A DNA stretch of 64,000 bases from Panonychus citri (lineage: Eukaryota > Arthropoda > Arachnida > Trombidiformes > Tetranychidae). Below, in pieces: positions 48,301 through 58,466 of this stretch; within the stretch, counting starts at the first letter, position 1, and every line of letters starts with the position of its first letter. The stretch is taken from positions 1,612,001-1,676,000 of the forward strand of contig NW_026515416.1 in the NCBI RefSeq assembly GCF_014898815.1, given 5' to 3'. The translations under genes were made by a program, and so were the position numbers. The notes beneath the pieces are model-generated. The model did no database searches. It was not told the origin of the DNA and worked only from the letters and a program-made list of their open reading frames with translations.

Positions 48301-50303
48301 CGTGGAAGAGCGGGTTCCAAATGTGGTTGACTGTTGTTGGTAGTGAGTGTTGATTGTTGATTTAATGATCGATTGTTAAATGGATAGTATACTGGCTCTG
48401 AGTGAGTACTTCCAAGACTGTCCTTACTTGATGATTTGGACATGTAAGGATAAGGATTGGAGAGAGTGGGTACAGTAAATGAAGTGTACATTCTGTCGGG
48501 TAAATCATAACGAGTGATCGGTGGTGGTGGATGAAATCGTCGGACATGAGCGGGACTTGATTTAGGAGATTCCAGATTATCACATGTTTCAGACAAACTA
48601 TCATCTAATTCAGGACGAAAACCATTATATTTACGAGCCAAAAGGGTGGGAGTTGTTGAAGCGCTTGTGGTGTTTGTGGTACTTGGTGAATTGCAAGATG
48701 AATTTCGTGATGAGGATGAGAAACAATTTGAATCAATCATTTCATGATAATTTTTAACTGATGAAAGATTCTTAAGAGCTGCTGCTGATCCCATTGATAT
48801 CATTTTATGCTTCGAATTGATTAGATTACGTAACATTGGAATTGCACCTAATTCAATCAGTTTCATTTGATCTTGAATACATCGAGCAGATAAATTCCAG
48901 AGAGTAGCACAGGCATTGGAGACAATTGTTAATGAAGGTGATTCTAATTGTTCAAGAAGTATGGAAAGAGTATCATGTTCACGTAAAATAGCCCGAAGGT
49001 GTTCATGTCGAGCAATATAACTGGACACATTTCTCAGTATTCCTCCGCCATTTTCAATGATAATCATGGTATTGTTTGGTGATTGGTAGTTTAAAGTTGA
49101 GACTAGAAACTTGAGCGCTCCTTCAACAGCACAAATTTCCGCTTTATTTGTTGTCGAATGAGCTGACAGATTCCATAATGCCGTTAATATGGACTTGAGA
49201 GTTGATTCTTTTCTTGCCTCTAGTGCGGCTCGCATCAGTAATCGCACTGCTCCCATATCTCGTAAGGTGTCTTTCCCTTGATCATCGGCTTTCCAAGAAA
49301 GATTCCTTAAAACGGAAGCGGTGACTTGCCTCAGCTCTTCTGACGGCGAATATAATTGTTCAATGACACTTCGAATGACTAGTTTATTCGAACACAAAAT
49401 TGACTTATTGGTTCCATCACCAAATGTAAGATTAGTTAAGGCCATGAAAGCATATCGACGAACCGTAATACATTGAGGTGAAGTTGTGTTTCCATGATAT
49501 TTGTTATCGAAAAAGATTAACTCAGCGATCGCATGAAGTCCACCAAGAAGACAAATAGCAATTCGATGTTCCTCATCGAAGGAAATTTTCATCAATTGTG
49601 ATGTCGCTTCTCCTGGATGAGCCATTGATACACTCAGGTCACCATTTCCTCGTTTAAATTTATCACAAAATCCTCGAATTTCCTCTAAAAGTTGAAGAAC
49701 TCTCATCTCCTTTTTACCGGCTTTCGTGTCTTCACTGTATCTGATTATATTTCTCAAAGCAATACAAGCTTTATTACGTATATCAAGTTCCTTAAGATTA
49801 TCTTCCTCTAAATCCAAACTCGATGCACATCCAAATTCACTATTTTCCCCATCATTTGAGTTGTCACCAAATCTACCATAATCATTATCGTCATCATCCT
49901 TTTCTGAATTTAAATTGACATCATCCCAATTATCTTCATGATGCTTTGTATCCTCTCCAATTGGATGAATCAATTGGATTAACAAGGGTATACATCCGTG
50001 GCTTCTCATTTCCAAAGAGATCCGTTTATCCAGCGACATGGAGTAAAATTTGTTACACATCTCTTCCTTAACGTTATTACATGTTAACATGGAGAGAAGT
50101 GAATAAACAGTTTCTGCTTTGATTTCCAGTTGCTGTTGATTCTTGTAAACATTTGAATTGAACTTATTGTTTGATGATCGATGTGAACCAAAACTAATTA
50201 TCGAACAAGTATCCAATTCATCATCTCCACCACCTCCACCTCCCTTAGAAGAGGAAAGATTAGATCCAAAGGAAAGAGTCGATTGATTAAGACTGTTCAT
50301 CAT
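45330..50303 (-). CDS. Apc: APC (adenomatous polyposis coli) tumour-suppressor homologue
   Basis: One exon encodes 1657 residues from the ATG at 50303. A consensus acceptor (CTCTCTTACAG, 50358) precedes it and a stop lies just upstream in frame, so the intron is in the 5' UTR. An N-terminal Ser/acidic part is followed by seven-odd armadillo repeats (about residues 225-530; for example LTALWNLSAHSTTNKAEIC, SNACATLWNLSARC and SMGSAAALKNLSS). A single 15-residue beta-catenin-binding-like repeat, DEPLNYRQND, occurs near 808. A 20-residue-type repeat, ATPIMFSRTSSLGSISG, is near 940. The basic C-terminal third includes SYIP (about 1520), an EB1-binding SxIP. APC scaffolds beta-catenin destruction and microtubule ends. 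It is much shorter than vertebrate APC (about 2840), with few repeats and no clear oligomerisation coil. Confidence 0.93.
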   Translation of the reverse strand: MMNSLNQSTLSFGSNLSSSKGGGGGGDDELDTCSIISFGSHRSSNNKFNSNVYKNQQQLEIKAETVYSLLSMLTCNNVKEEMCNKFYSMSLDKRISLEMRSHGCIPLLIQLIHPIGEDTKHHEDNWDDVNLNSEKDDDDNDYGRFGDNSNDGENSEFGCASSLDLEEDNLKELDIRNKACIALRNIIRYSEDTKAGKKEMRVLQLLEEIRGFCDKFKRGNGDLSVSMAHPGEATSQLMKISFDEEHRIAICLLGGLHAIAELIFFDNKYHGNTTSPQCITVRRYAFMALTNLTFGDGTNKSILCSNKLVIRSVIEQLYSPSEELRQVTASVLRNLSWKADDQGKDTLRDMGAVRLLMRAALEARKESTLKSILTALWNLSAHSTTNKAEICAVEGALKFLVSTLNYQSPNNTMIIIENGGGILRNVSSYIARHEHLRAILREHDTLSILLEQLESPSLTIVSNACATLWNLSARCIQDQMKLIELGAIPMLRNLINSKHKMISMGSAAALKNLSSVKNYHEMIDSNCFSSSSRNSSCNSPSTTNTTSASTTPTLLARKYNGFRPELDDSLSETCDNLESPKSSPAHVRRFHPPPPITRYDLPDRMYTSFTVPTLSNPYPYMSKSSSKDSLGSTHSEPVYYPFNNRSLNQQSTLTTNNSQPHLEPALPRSSFHGFNPPPPPPSPSTSTINFANDLSHLFHAYPIKVSDVKENDNISTVTVPTTLINQNSDLFDKKILESARRNVENLLSSPNGQYLSSCINSHQFGVKFTNNENTIIGIKPNERLLPRRKSSTDGTEIESQLFRSAHPDEPLNYRQNDSTHMLSNLSEDNLTKFTHRLNYNCCKHETQNENDLSSSQCNLIDFSPSNVTKKVKSEDTIVEENEENLVKEENQMINSNEKSLLDDELLSTSTLNRSISSTTNNQSINFGENCVTSMEATPIMFSRTSSLGSISGLEIKSIGTSISSVPSEFSKFTSDPISPTDLPDSPTQTEPTTIISGEIETHYNVKPSQHSSSNPLSSENIHYFGQTRMIFEKQHLKSLEINQNKSSGLDENPSIQINETITTKLEKVTQIIDQVQESCINNLGVYDSKGIKSNDNNGEMLNGPPLTSTQPESSVSLYSLESHDISNIKPPSCIDEASLSLESSNFPSLEFTNTMEPTKPEPPKIISTILSTEPRGKSAFNGIDTFLESTNPPSDMEAISGLSSSCGSLNSLDSELNDFNFPIVKEFDLEATKLIKKQTEDIIQLTESHNMDEDQCSTPTTTTSTTPSINSILPKPIFQRNDTFNCDGQNESEDDSRATYICSPRRARIVKPVLRTQSTNHPNNNNNDNKIIRRFNSTSSSNSSKIASNESNKNKSLVIKGTKTTALRGNRSKSTSEGPSEQKSIGTSSSVPTTPVKKLNSTNNNDTKFSSKTYVVRKRTGSSTITNNNTSESDTNNNNTYGYKNRSLSSNKMCNSTSIHNITDKMSGNLQTSSSVSTGQSISSSTSSSALHLNKRCPVQSKIASLWKRSHAEKENVTNQSYIPAKNDNNCNKNVNNNTMSRPNKFGSSFSQIKTSPSIHPSPSTPLASSSSTSTTTSLTRSSTYEKLPSSPNEAIKMQSTTNRKENKETSTVSRVPLTKNRIRPTQDQITTTSLTNNKQSKVITLRSETKRKGSLI

Positions 50304-52696
50304 GGTAATAAACTTATTTACACTTCGATTATTGAAGACGATAAAAACCAAAGGTCAAACTGTAAGAGAGAAGAAAACAAAGAGAAAATGTAAATAACCA
50401 GAGAGAAACACAATTAACGTGATCGGATGAGGAATAACGGTAAAAATAACTCACACCTTTCACCTTCACTTCATAATTGACTGTATTCAATACAAAACAA
50501 AACATGACTAGAGGATTTAAAAAATTTATCCCATAGACTTGCGCTTGATAAGATTCAGCTGCTTAAATGATGATTAGATTAACATATTCGTGCAGATTAG
50601 TTAACCAAAAAAAAAGAGCGTTGAATTAGCTGTTAGGTATTGAAAATATTTAAACATTTTGTCTAAATCATCAACATTTAACAATAAACAAGGTTGGATT
50701 GTTAATCCTAATCATCCTGACAACATTGTAAAACTGTTAATCACTTGAAGTTGAACCAAGATTATCTCAAAGAATATAATCTAATGATGGTTAATTATGT
50801 GTCATGAAACTCATGATAATAATGAACAAAAACATGATGAGTATAGTTTATCATCCATTGGAAGGATAAACAACCCAATGGATAAAAAAAAAACAATTAG
50901 TTTATCCAATGTTTGTAATCTGTTGATCTTCACTTGAATAGGGTAACAATTGCGAGAGAAAAGTTAATTTTCAAGTGAATGATCAACAAGATCAGGGTAA
51001 GTTCAACATGATGTTAGTTTGATATAAACTACGTTGTTTGGGGATAGAAAAGTTCAAATGATGAGATAAATAAAATTTGGAGGGATTCCAAAAGGAGAGA
51101 GAAGCAAAAAGGAAAATGTCTCAACTGTATTTAAAGAGGGAATAATTAACCACATAGAAACAGAGATGTTGAGGTTATTACTGAAATTGTTTACAGATAA
51201 ATCACTTGGTTAAGAAACAATCAAATCTTAATCATGTTAATTGGTTACAGTCAACAGGAAAATATGTGTCAGCATATTGATTGATGCAAGTAATCACTTT
51301 CGGGCTAAATTGGATAAAGATGACACATACCAAATCTTAGACTAATCTCCTTACACATGAATGAATTTGATTCTTTTCAAATATTGACATAGAAAAATAA
51401 TTCACTAAGATTGTCGACTGATCATCTGAAAGAATCAAGAAAAAGAATAGCAGTTAATCTTTAAGAGAAAAAATTAGGAAAGAAGAAGAGAAAATGTAAT
51501 AGAATATTTAGATTTCTAAGACAATTTAATATTCTACATACCTGAGTTAACAATTAAGTCTAAACATCATGGAAACATTGATTCTTGTGATTTAGGAATG
51601 AGAGATATTGATTCAATTGCTTAGACGAGATAAACAAAGGCAAGGCCCAGGAAGGAAATCATCAAGCAACCAGAAAATCAATCGGCAGGAAAAGGAAAAC
51701 CAAAAATAGACAAGACTCACAAAGTGATTGACTATTACGGAAACGGTAACAGATAAGTTTAAGGTCACATTTAATCACCGGAGATAATCAACAAAATAAT
51801 AAGAATAGAAAATTAAATCAGAGAATTGAGGTTGAGATTAAATAGAAAAGGCAACAGATTAACAAAGGAAAATTGTCTCCACCTAGAAAATAACTTCACC
51901 CAATTTAGAGATTGGAATTAAGGATTAACAGTTATTATCTAGATTCTTTCACCGATTCGATTAACAGGGAAAAGGGTTAAGTGAATTAGCTTACCTTGGA
52001 ATTGAATTGTTCAATGTTCATTATTCGATTGATTCGATTATCAAAATAATTGATCAACATGACATAAGATTTAACCTCAAATAGACAAAAGAGTTTGGTG
52101 ACTCATTGGAGAAAAGAAGAAAATATTTCTCTGTCTTTTCTCTGTCTTTTTTTCTCTGAGATCAAAATGAGATTATTTTGGTTTTCTCTTCTCTAGTTGG
52201 TTTACTTACGATTTCTCCTTAATTGTTGTCTAGTTTTTCAATCGAAAATACAATTGACAGTTAAATGTGTAAAAAGATTAATTGTTGACAATCACAAGGC
52301 GAAAATAAGGTTTTACAATCAGAGAGAAATTGATCTGAAATCGGTTAACCGAATCAAATTTATTGATCGGCGAAGCGGTTTTACCATAAACCGAATATTG
52401 GTCATGCGTCTCGTGGAATAATCAATTTTAATCCAGTTGATTTTTAATTCTTTTTCGTTAATATGCTGATAATTCCCCTGAAATAGAAAAGAGAGAAAAA
52501 AACTGTAAGATTAATTGTTAATTAACGAATGAGCTGACAAATCGATTGGATTATTTACTTATCACTCGAGAAATTAGTTAATTTGTTTGTTATTTGTTTC
52601 TATTTGTTTTTGTTAAGAAATTGGAAATAATTATTTACTCCAAAACTAATCATCTAATTGTTTCTAAATTTTGATAAGTAAATATTCAATTAACAA
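50304..52696. other. APC upstream region
   Basis: 5' UTR exons of APC are expected here; none is definable. A plus-strand open stretch at 52197-52421 (after TTCTCTTCTCTAG) encodes a basic peptide (including KAKIRFYNQREIDLKSVNRI) and ends in TAA. It looks codon-biased but has no recognised homologue. Confidence 0.4.
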
Positions 52697-53193
52697 TAAC
52701 TTACAGATGACAGAGATTAAAAATTTACTCATGAATGAAGTCTCTTGATTAGGTGAGATAATCCCTGATGAATTAAAGACTCGTCTCTTAAATCTACCAA
52801 TTATCGGGAGAAAACCATTATCATTAGTTAATGGAATCGTTGATTCGGGTCCTGAATCTGATGATAGTTCGGGACTAATTGCTCGTTCATTATAAAAATT
52901 TTGTTGCTTATTGTCATAATTTTTGAATTGTGACAATATTTGGATGTCGAAGTGTCTGGAGAGTGTCAAGTTCTCGAAAATTTCTGACGATACTCGAAAG
53001 AGGTTTTAGTTAAATCGATCACTTCAACAGCGATATCTTTAACAAGATATTTGGCCTAATAAACTTTTGAGAAGTTTCCAAAGTTGATCTTATCTCCGAT
53101 CTTGAATCTTTTCTTGTCAAACATTTTCGTTTCCTCAGGTGAACATGGATTCTCATCTTTTTTGGGAACATCCAATCTCTTATCACCAGCCAT
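52697..53193 (-). pseudogene. Chimeric pseudogene: kinase N-lobe fragment plus SLC7 exon fragment
   Basis: From ATG 53193 it reads MAGDKRLDVPKKDENPCSPE, then the glycine-loop region FKIGDKINFGNFSKVY, then TAG. The kinase continues as AKYLVKDIAVEVIDLTKTS; the VAIK lysine is Glu. After a frameshift comes RELDTLQTLRHPNIVTIQ, as in TSSK-like serine/threonine kinases. At 52893 the sequence switches to 197 bases identical to 61007-61203, which is exon 6 of the SLC7 gene with its donor and a few intron bases. Stops, the frameshift and the lost catalytic lysine rule out kinase function. Splice-site carryover shows a DNA-level event. Confidence 0.85.
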
Positions 53194-53335
53194 ATTAACA
53201 TAGAATCAAGGAAAACTTTAAACGAAAACAAAATTAAATAAAGATTTGGCTACTTAATGGATTGGGTCAAGTTAACTTAATTAATAATTTTAAATTATTA
53301 ATTTTAATTGTTTTGACTTCGAAGAACAATTTCTA

Positions 53336-53350
53336 CCATCAGATGGCGCT
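53336..53350 (+). promoter_or_regulatory. CTCF/ATGGCG-like promoter motif of OGG1
   Basis: ACCATCAGATGGCGCT-type word, 142 bases before the OGG1 ATG. AGATGGCGCT resembles the arthropod CTCF/promoter core seen upstream of other genes here. Confidence 0.4.
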
Positions 53351-53491
53351 GAAAAGAATAACCGCCAATTTCAAATGGAGATTCCAATCATATGTTCATT
53401 TAAATTCATCTGAGTTTTTCTAATTGTTGTCTCTTGATGATATTGTTTCCATTTCGATAATTATTAGCTAATTCTGTTTTAATCTTCACTT

Positions 53492-54658
53492 ATGGAAGGT
53501 TTTATTCGGGTTTCGCCCAAAGAATTGAATTTATCTCTTACTCTAGTTTGTGGTCAATGTTTCAGATGGAAAAGAAGATCAAAAAAAGACAATGTTTGGT
53601 TTGGAATTATTTTCAATCATGTTTTTGAATTAACTCAGAATATTAATTCTTTGAAAGTAAATCATGGTGATGACGGTGATTCAGTTGACAGTTCAATCCA
53701 TTGGAAACTGTTAAATTCTTCAAACAATAAGACTGGAAAAGCAGCGAAACGTAAAAAATTATCTCAAGATGACATATCCAATCTGTTGAGTGATTATTTT
53801 CAATTACAAGTTCCATTGGTTGATTATTATGATAAATGGTCAAAAATTGATTCAAATTTTAATTCCAAAGGATGTCAACTACCTGGTATACGAATACTTC
53901 GTCAAGATCCGATTGAAAATCTATTCAGTTTCATCTGTTCATCTAATAACAACATTCCGAGAATCTCAATGATGGTTGATTCCTTGTGTTCCACTTATGG
54001 GCAACAATTATTTGATGATCATGAATTTGGAACAATTTATAATTTTCCATCAATCAGTAGACTTTGTGAAGATGGTGTAGAAAGTAAATTACGATCATTA
54101 AGCTTTGGCTATCGAGCCAAATTCATCCATCAAGCAGCCAAAACAATAATGTCTAACGGTGAGACTATTCAATCACCTTCACAAAAGCAAAGGAAAAATT
54201 TTCCGATCGATTAATTAATTGTTTCTGTTTCTTTTCCAATTGATTTCAGATGCGAAAAATCCTGAGAAATGGTTATTCAATTTGAGAAATGAATGTTATG
54301 AAAAAGCTCATAGTCAATTGATGTCTCTTCCTGGTGTTGGTGCCAAAGTTGCTGATTGTGTTTGTTTAATGTCTTTGGATAAACATGATGCAATTCCTGG
54401 TTAGTTAACTAAATTTTTTTCTTCTAATTCTTCATCTAATTTTGTTCACTCCCAATGTTTCATTTAGTTGATACTCATGTTTGGAAAATTGCTCTAAATG
54501 ATTATCTACCTCACCTAAAGAAAAACAAAACAATGACTGATAAATCGTATAAAGAGATTGGAAATTTTTTCCGTTCACATTTTGGACCTTATGCTGGTTG
54601 GGCTCATTCAGTTCTATTCACAGCTGATCTTGCAAAATTCAAGAAATTATTGGAATAA
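53492..54658 (+). CDS. Ogg1: OGG1 8-oxoguanine DNA glycosylase
   Basis: Exons 53492-54158, 54250-54399 and 54468-54658 give 335 residues (human OGG1 has 345). CGQCFRWK opens the N-terminal TBP-like domain, and SFICSSNNNIPRI carries the paired Asn that fill the gap left by the flipped base. The helix-hairpin-helix is LPGVGAKVADCVCLMSLDKH with its catalytic lysine. VDTHVW supplies the catalytic aspartate (the D268 equivalent) and GPYAGWAHSVLFTADL ends the domain. It removes 8-oxoguanine opposite C and nicks the strand, in nuclear and perhaps mitochondrial base-excision repair; no clear mitochondrial presequence is seen. AATAAA occurs at 54839. Confidence 0.94.
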
Positions 54659-54838
54659 CAATTAACTTAATCATCTCTCATCCATCAATTTTTTTAAATC
54701 ACAACAAGAAAACAACATCGTTCTTGCTTACCATTAGTAATAGTCTTTAAATCAACTTCCAAATGATCAAACTCTTAATTTCTTTCAATCAATGTGTAAT
54801 ATATTCTCCTTTAATTGTTATTGTATTTTCATTTTGTA

Positions 54839-54849
54839 AATAAAATAAA
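54839..54849 (+). terminator. Overlapping polyadenylation signals of OGG1
   Basis: Two AATAAA words (54839 and 54844), about 180 bases after the stop. Confidence 0.6.
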
Positions 54850-54923
54850 TTCACAATCAAAAGTGTTGATTTAATTCTCGATTTCGTTTCATTTTCTCAA
54901 TTTGAATTTCGAGCCATCGAAAA

Positions 54924-54937
54924 ATCTCCATGGTAAC
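54924..54937 (+). promoter_or_regulatory. X-box-like and CCAAT-like motifs before INTS9
   Basis: ATCTCCATGGTAAC fits RYYNYYWWRRNRAC. An inverted CCAAT (CTGATTGGTTTT) follows at 54952-54963. Both lie about 320-360 bases before the INTS9 ATG. Confidence 0.4.
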
Positions 54938-55281
54938 AGAAATGCTGAATTCTGATTGGTTTTCACTTCTCATGTTTTCATTTTCATTTCTGCCAAAAAA
55001 TTAACTCTAATTGTCACATTAATTATGTCATAATTTCATCTATTTCTTAATCAATTAACCTTTTAATGTGATTGAATTTCACAAGAATCTCTATAGAATC
55101 AATTTTCGGTAAGTTTCGCGAGTGTCATCAACTTTTTCCCTTGATTATCATAAGCCGGTAAGAAGATATCAATTTATTGTTATTTTGCTGATCTCTTAAT
55201 TTAATTAATTTAATTTCTCGTCTCCTAATTATCTTTACTATTTTTAGTCATTTTAAAAACCGTTATTGAACCTGTTGCATT

Positions 55282-57561
55282 ATGAAACTGGTATGTAGTT
55301 TTTAGAAACCGTCATCTTAATCCTTTAACTAATTGTTTACTAATCCTCTGGTTCTCTGATTTTTTTTCAGATTTCTTTGAATGATAATGTTAACAAACCA
55401 TGTAATTTGGTACAATTTAAAGACACCCTGATGATGTTTGATAGTGGTTTAGATGCATTATCAACTTTGGGCTTCATTCCATTACCTTTGGTTACATCTA
55501 ATCATTTATCTTCACTTCCAAATTGGACACCGAGTAATAATCAAGATGCTCAATTAGAATCAGTAAGATAATTTTAAATTTAATTTCCAAGATAGAATTT
55601 ATTAATCAATCCCTTTCATCTTTTTTTTTCTTACTTATAATAGGAGTTAAAGGAGTGTTGTGGAAAAGTATTTGTGGACAGTTCACCTGAATTCTGTTGT
55701 CCAGAGGTAAAAATAATTAGACCAATATGAATTGTTTTTCTAATTGTTCTTCTCTGTTACTTTTTCACTTTTTCTTCCAGTTTTCTACAATCAATTTTAA
55801 ACATGTCGATGTTATTTTTGTATCTAACTACCTTTGTATGTTAGGATTACCTTATATAACTGAACGAACTGACTTTGAAGGTGTTGTTTATGCCACTGAA
55901 CCTACAATTCAAATTGGACGTCAATTCATGGAGGAAATAATTTTTTATATTGAAAGAACACCTAAAGTTAAATGTGCATCAAAGTGGAAGGACAAATCAA
56001 TCTATGGAAATATTCCTTTACCTGTTAATTTAGCCTCATTACCACCTCATCTATGGCGACAAATATATACTAGCAAGGAATTAAATAATAGCTTCTCGAA
56101 AGTAAAAGTGATTGGATTTGGTGAGAAAGTTGATATTTTCGGTGCTTTCGAGATCAGTGCTCATTCATCAGGTTATTGTATTGGATCGTGTAATTGGTTG
56201 ATTGAAACCGCTCATGAAAAAATTGTTTATCTCTCAAGTACATCAACCCTCACCACCCACCCGAAGCCAATTGATTACGGACCATTTAGAAAAGCCGATG
56301 TCATGATTGTTACCAATCTCACACAAACACCAACCTGTAATCCGGATAACATGTTAACCGAACTTTGTGTTCGTGTAACCACCGCTTTGGCCACCGGCGG
56401 AAATGTCTTAATTCCCTGTTATCCATCAGGAGTAATTTATGATCTCTTTGAATGTCTCATCCCCCATTTAGACAATTCTGGATATGCAACGACTCCCGTT
56501 TACTTTGTTTCTCCAGTTGCCGATCAATCACTTGCTTACTCTAACATTCTTGCCGAATGGTTGACAACCAATAAACAATCAAGAGTTTATCTTCCCGAAG
56601 AGCCTTTTGGTCACTCATATCTAGTTCGATCGGGTCGACTTAAACACTACCAAGGTATTCATGTGGACGCTTTTAGTAACGATTATAAAAGTCCTTGTAT
56701 TGTTTTCACCGGTCATCCCTCTCTCAGATTTGGTGATGTCGTTCATTTTATTGAACTTTGGAAATCATCACCAAACAATTTGATCGTCTTCACCGAGCCC
56801 GATTTCCCCTGTGCTGATGCCTTAGCACCTTATCATCCTGTCGCTATGAGAGTAGTCCAGTGTCCAATTGACACTTCTCTCAATTTTTTCCAAGTAAACA
56901 AACTATTACGTGAACTTAAACCAACAAATGTACTTGTATCAGAAAAATATACTAGCCCACCGCCCTTGTTACAACATAAAACTGACCTGGTTATCGATGC
57001 TGGACCAGAAACCGAGATGATTACTTATAAACGAAACGAGACAATTCAAGTTAAATTAAATCGTAAATTTGAACGAGCTGCTATCGACAGTGAACTAGCA
57101 TCAAGTTTGAATCCAGTTGAACTGAAATCTGGAATCTCAGTGGCCACTGTTACAGGAACATTGATTGCAAAGGATAATAAATTTAAACTGAAATCAGTTT
57201 CAACAAATGAATTAAATGAAATACGACGAAACAATCAAGGACAATCAATCCCACCTCAATTTTACACCTATGGAACATTAGATTTACCAATGTTCATGCA
57301 ACTACTTGGAAACGCGGGCATTTACGATGCAAGTATTGAACAAACACCGAGTGGTTGTATCGTTCAACTTGTAAGTATAATTATAAAAATCAATTAACCC
57401 AATTAAATTTAACTCTAACAATTTCTATTATTTTCCAACAGAGAAGCGAAGAAGCCTTTGTAACCATTGATGATTCTCTGACCCATATTGTTTGTGATGC
57501 CAATGATTCACTTCGTATTTTATTAAAAGATTTGGTATCTAAATGTTTAAAGAAAATTTAA
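55282..57561 (+). CDS. IntS9: Integrator complex subunit 9
   Basis: Exons 55282-55290, 55371-55562, 55644-55706, 55781-57370 and 57442-57561 give 657 residues (human INTS9 has 658). It starts MKL like its orthologue, and the first coding exon holds only three codons. LMMFDSGLD, ELKECCGKVFVDSSPEFCCPE, FVSNYLCMLGLPYITE, SGYCIGSCNWLIE, CYPSGVIYDLFECL, VYLPEEPFGH, VVFTGHPSLRFGDVVHF-like and TEPDFPCADALAPYHP blocks follow human order. It is a metallo-beta-lactamase/beta-CASP protein whose HxHxDH motif is lost (SNYLCM), so it is non-catalytic and partners INTS11 in snRNA 3'-end cleavage. It lies tail to tail with LIPT2, with 194 bases between. Confidence 0.95.
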
Positions 57562-57755
57562 ACAATCAAGCAAATGATGGATAATTTTGTTAAATACTCT
57601 GTGTACAATTGATTGTATATTTTTTAAAAATTCAATTCAAGATAAACTGGCAATGATTGTTTTCCATGTAACAATTTGAGCTTGTCAATCATTGGCAATA
57701 GATGAATCTTGTGAACTATTGACTTAGAGAAAAGTTATTATTGAAGATAATTGTG

Positions 57756-58466
57756 TCATTTCAGATCACAATTAAATTTTTTGGCAAAAGAATCAAGAAA
57801 CAAAGGAATCGTTTGGTTAATTGTAAACTCTTTTCCAATCTCTTGAGTTATCGATGTAACTTTTTTCCCTTCCAATCCACAAGGAATAATATGATCAAAC
57901 CAAGAAAGATCATTGTTACAATTAAGACAAATTCCATGAGTGGTGATATACCGTTTACCATGAATACCGATTGCGGCAATTTTACGATTATCTTCAATCC
58001 AAACACCAGGAAATTGGCTGATTGTTGAGATTTTCCTATGAACCGGTAAAACTTTCTGACAAGTATCAATAACAGTCTCTTCTAAACGATGGACATAACA
58101 CCGGATCGATTTATTGGAAAAGAAACAACCCAAATAGAGAATTGGATAAATTGTTAATTGACCATAACCATGAAAGGTTATTAAACCTCCTCTATCAGTG
58201 GTAACAAAATCAGCACCAAGTGATTTAAGAGAATCAATTAGTTTCTCTCCATAATCAGCTCGTCGTATACCAATAGTATAAACAGGATCATGTTCAACCA
58301 GAAATAATTTATTCTCATACTGATTAACCTTTAACGATGATGATGATGATGATGGAACAAGATTTAATTGATTAATCAATTTGTCCCTGGCTGAACATTG
58401 GGCCTGATAAGCAGCAGCAAAATTCAATCTTCCCAAATTGATCACTTGAACAACAGGCTTAGACAT
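57756..58466 (-). CDS. LIPT2: Lipoyl(octanoyl) transferase, LIPT2
   Basis: One exon encodes 236 residues from ATG 58466. The upstream AAATTG reading in frame lacks an ATG. LVEHDPVYTIGIR, DRGGLITFHGYGQ, the catalytic lysine in KIAAIGIHG, THGICLNCNNDLSWFDHI and the catalytic cysteine in IPCGLEGKKVTSI are all in place, so the enzyme should be active. HGPGQ of bacterial LipB is HGYGQ here. It moves octanoyl from acyl-carrier protein to lipoyl domains (H-protein) in mitochondria. A mitochondrial presequence is short or absent at this start. A Ser-rich insertion (poly-Ser from an ATG/CAT repeat) sits after residue about 40. Confidence 0.92.
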   Translation of the reverse strand: MSKPVVQVINLGRLNFAAAYQAQCSARDKLINQLNLVPSSSSSSLKVNQYENKLFLVEHDPVYTIGIRRADYGEKLIDSLKSLGADFVTTDRGGLITFHGYGQLTIYPILYLGCFFSNKSIRCYVHRLEETVIDTCQKVLPVHRKISTISQFPGVWIEDNRKIAAIGIHGKRYITTHGICLNCNNDLSWFDHIIPCGLEGKKVTSITQEIGKEFTINQTIPLFLDSFAKKFNCDLK

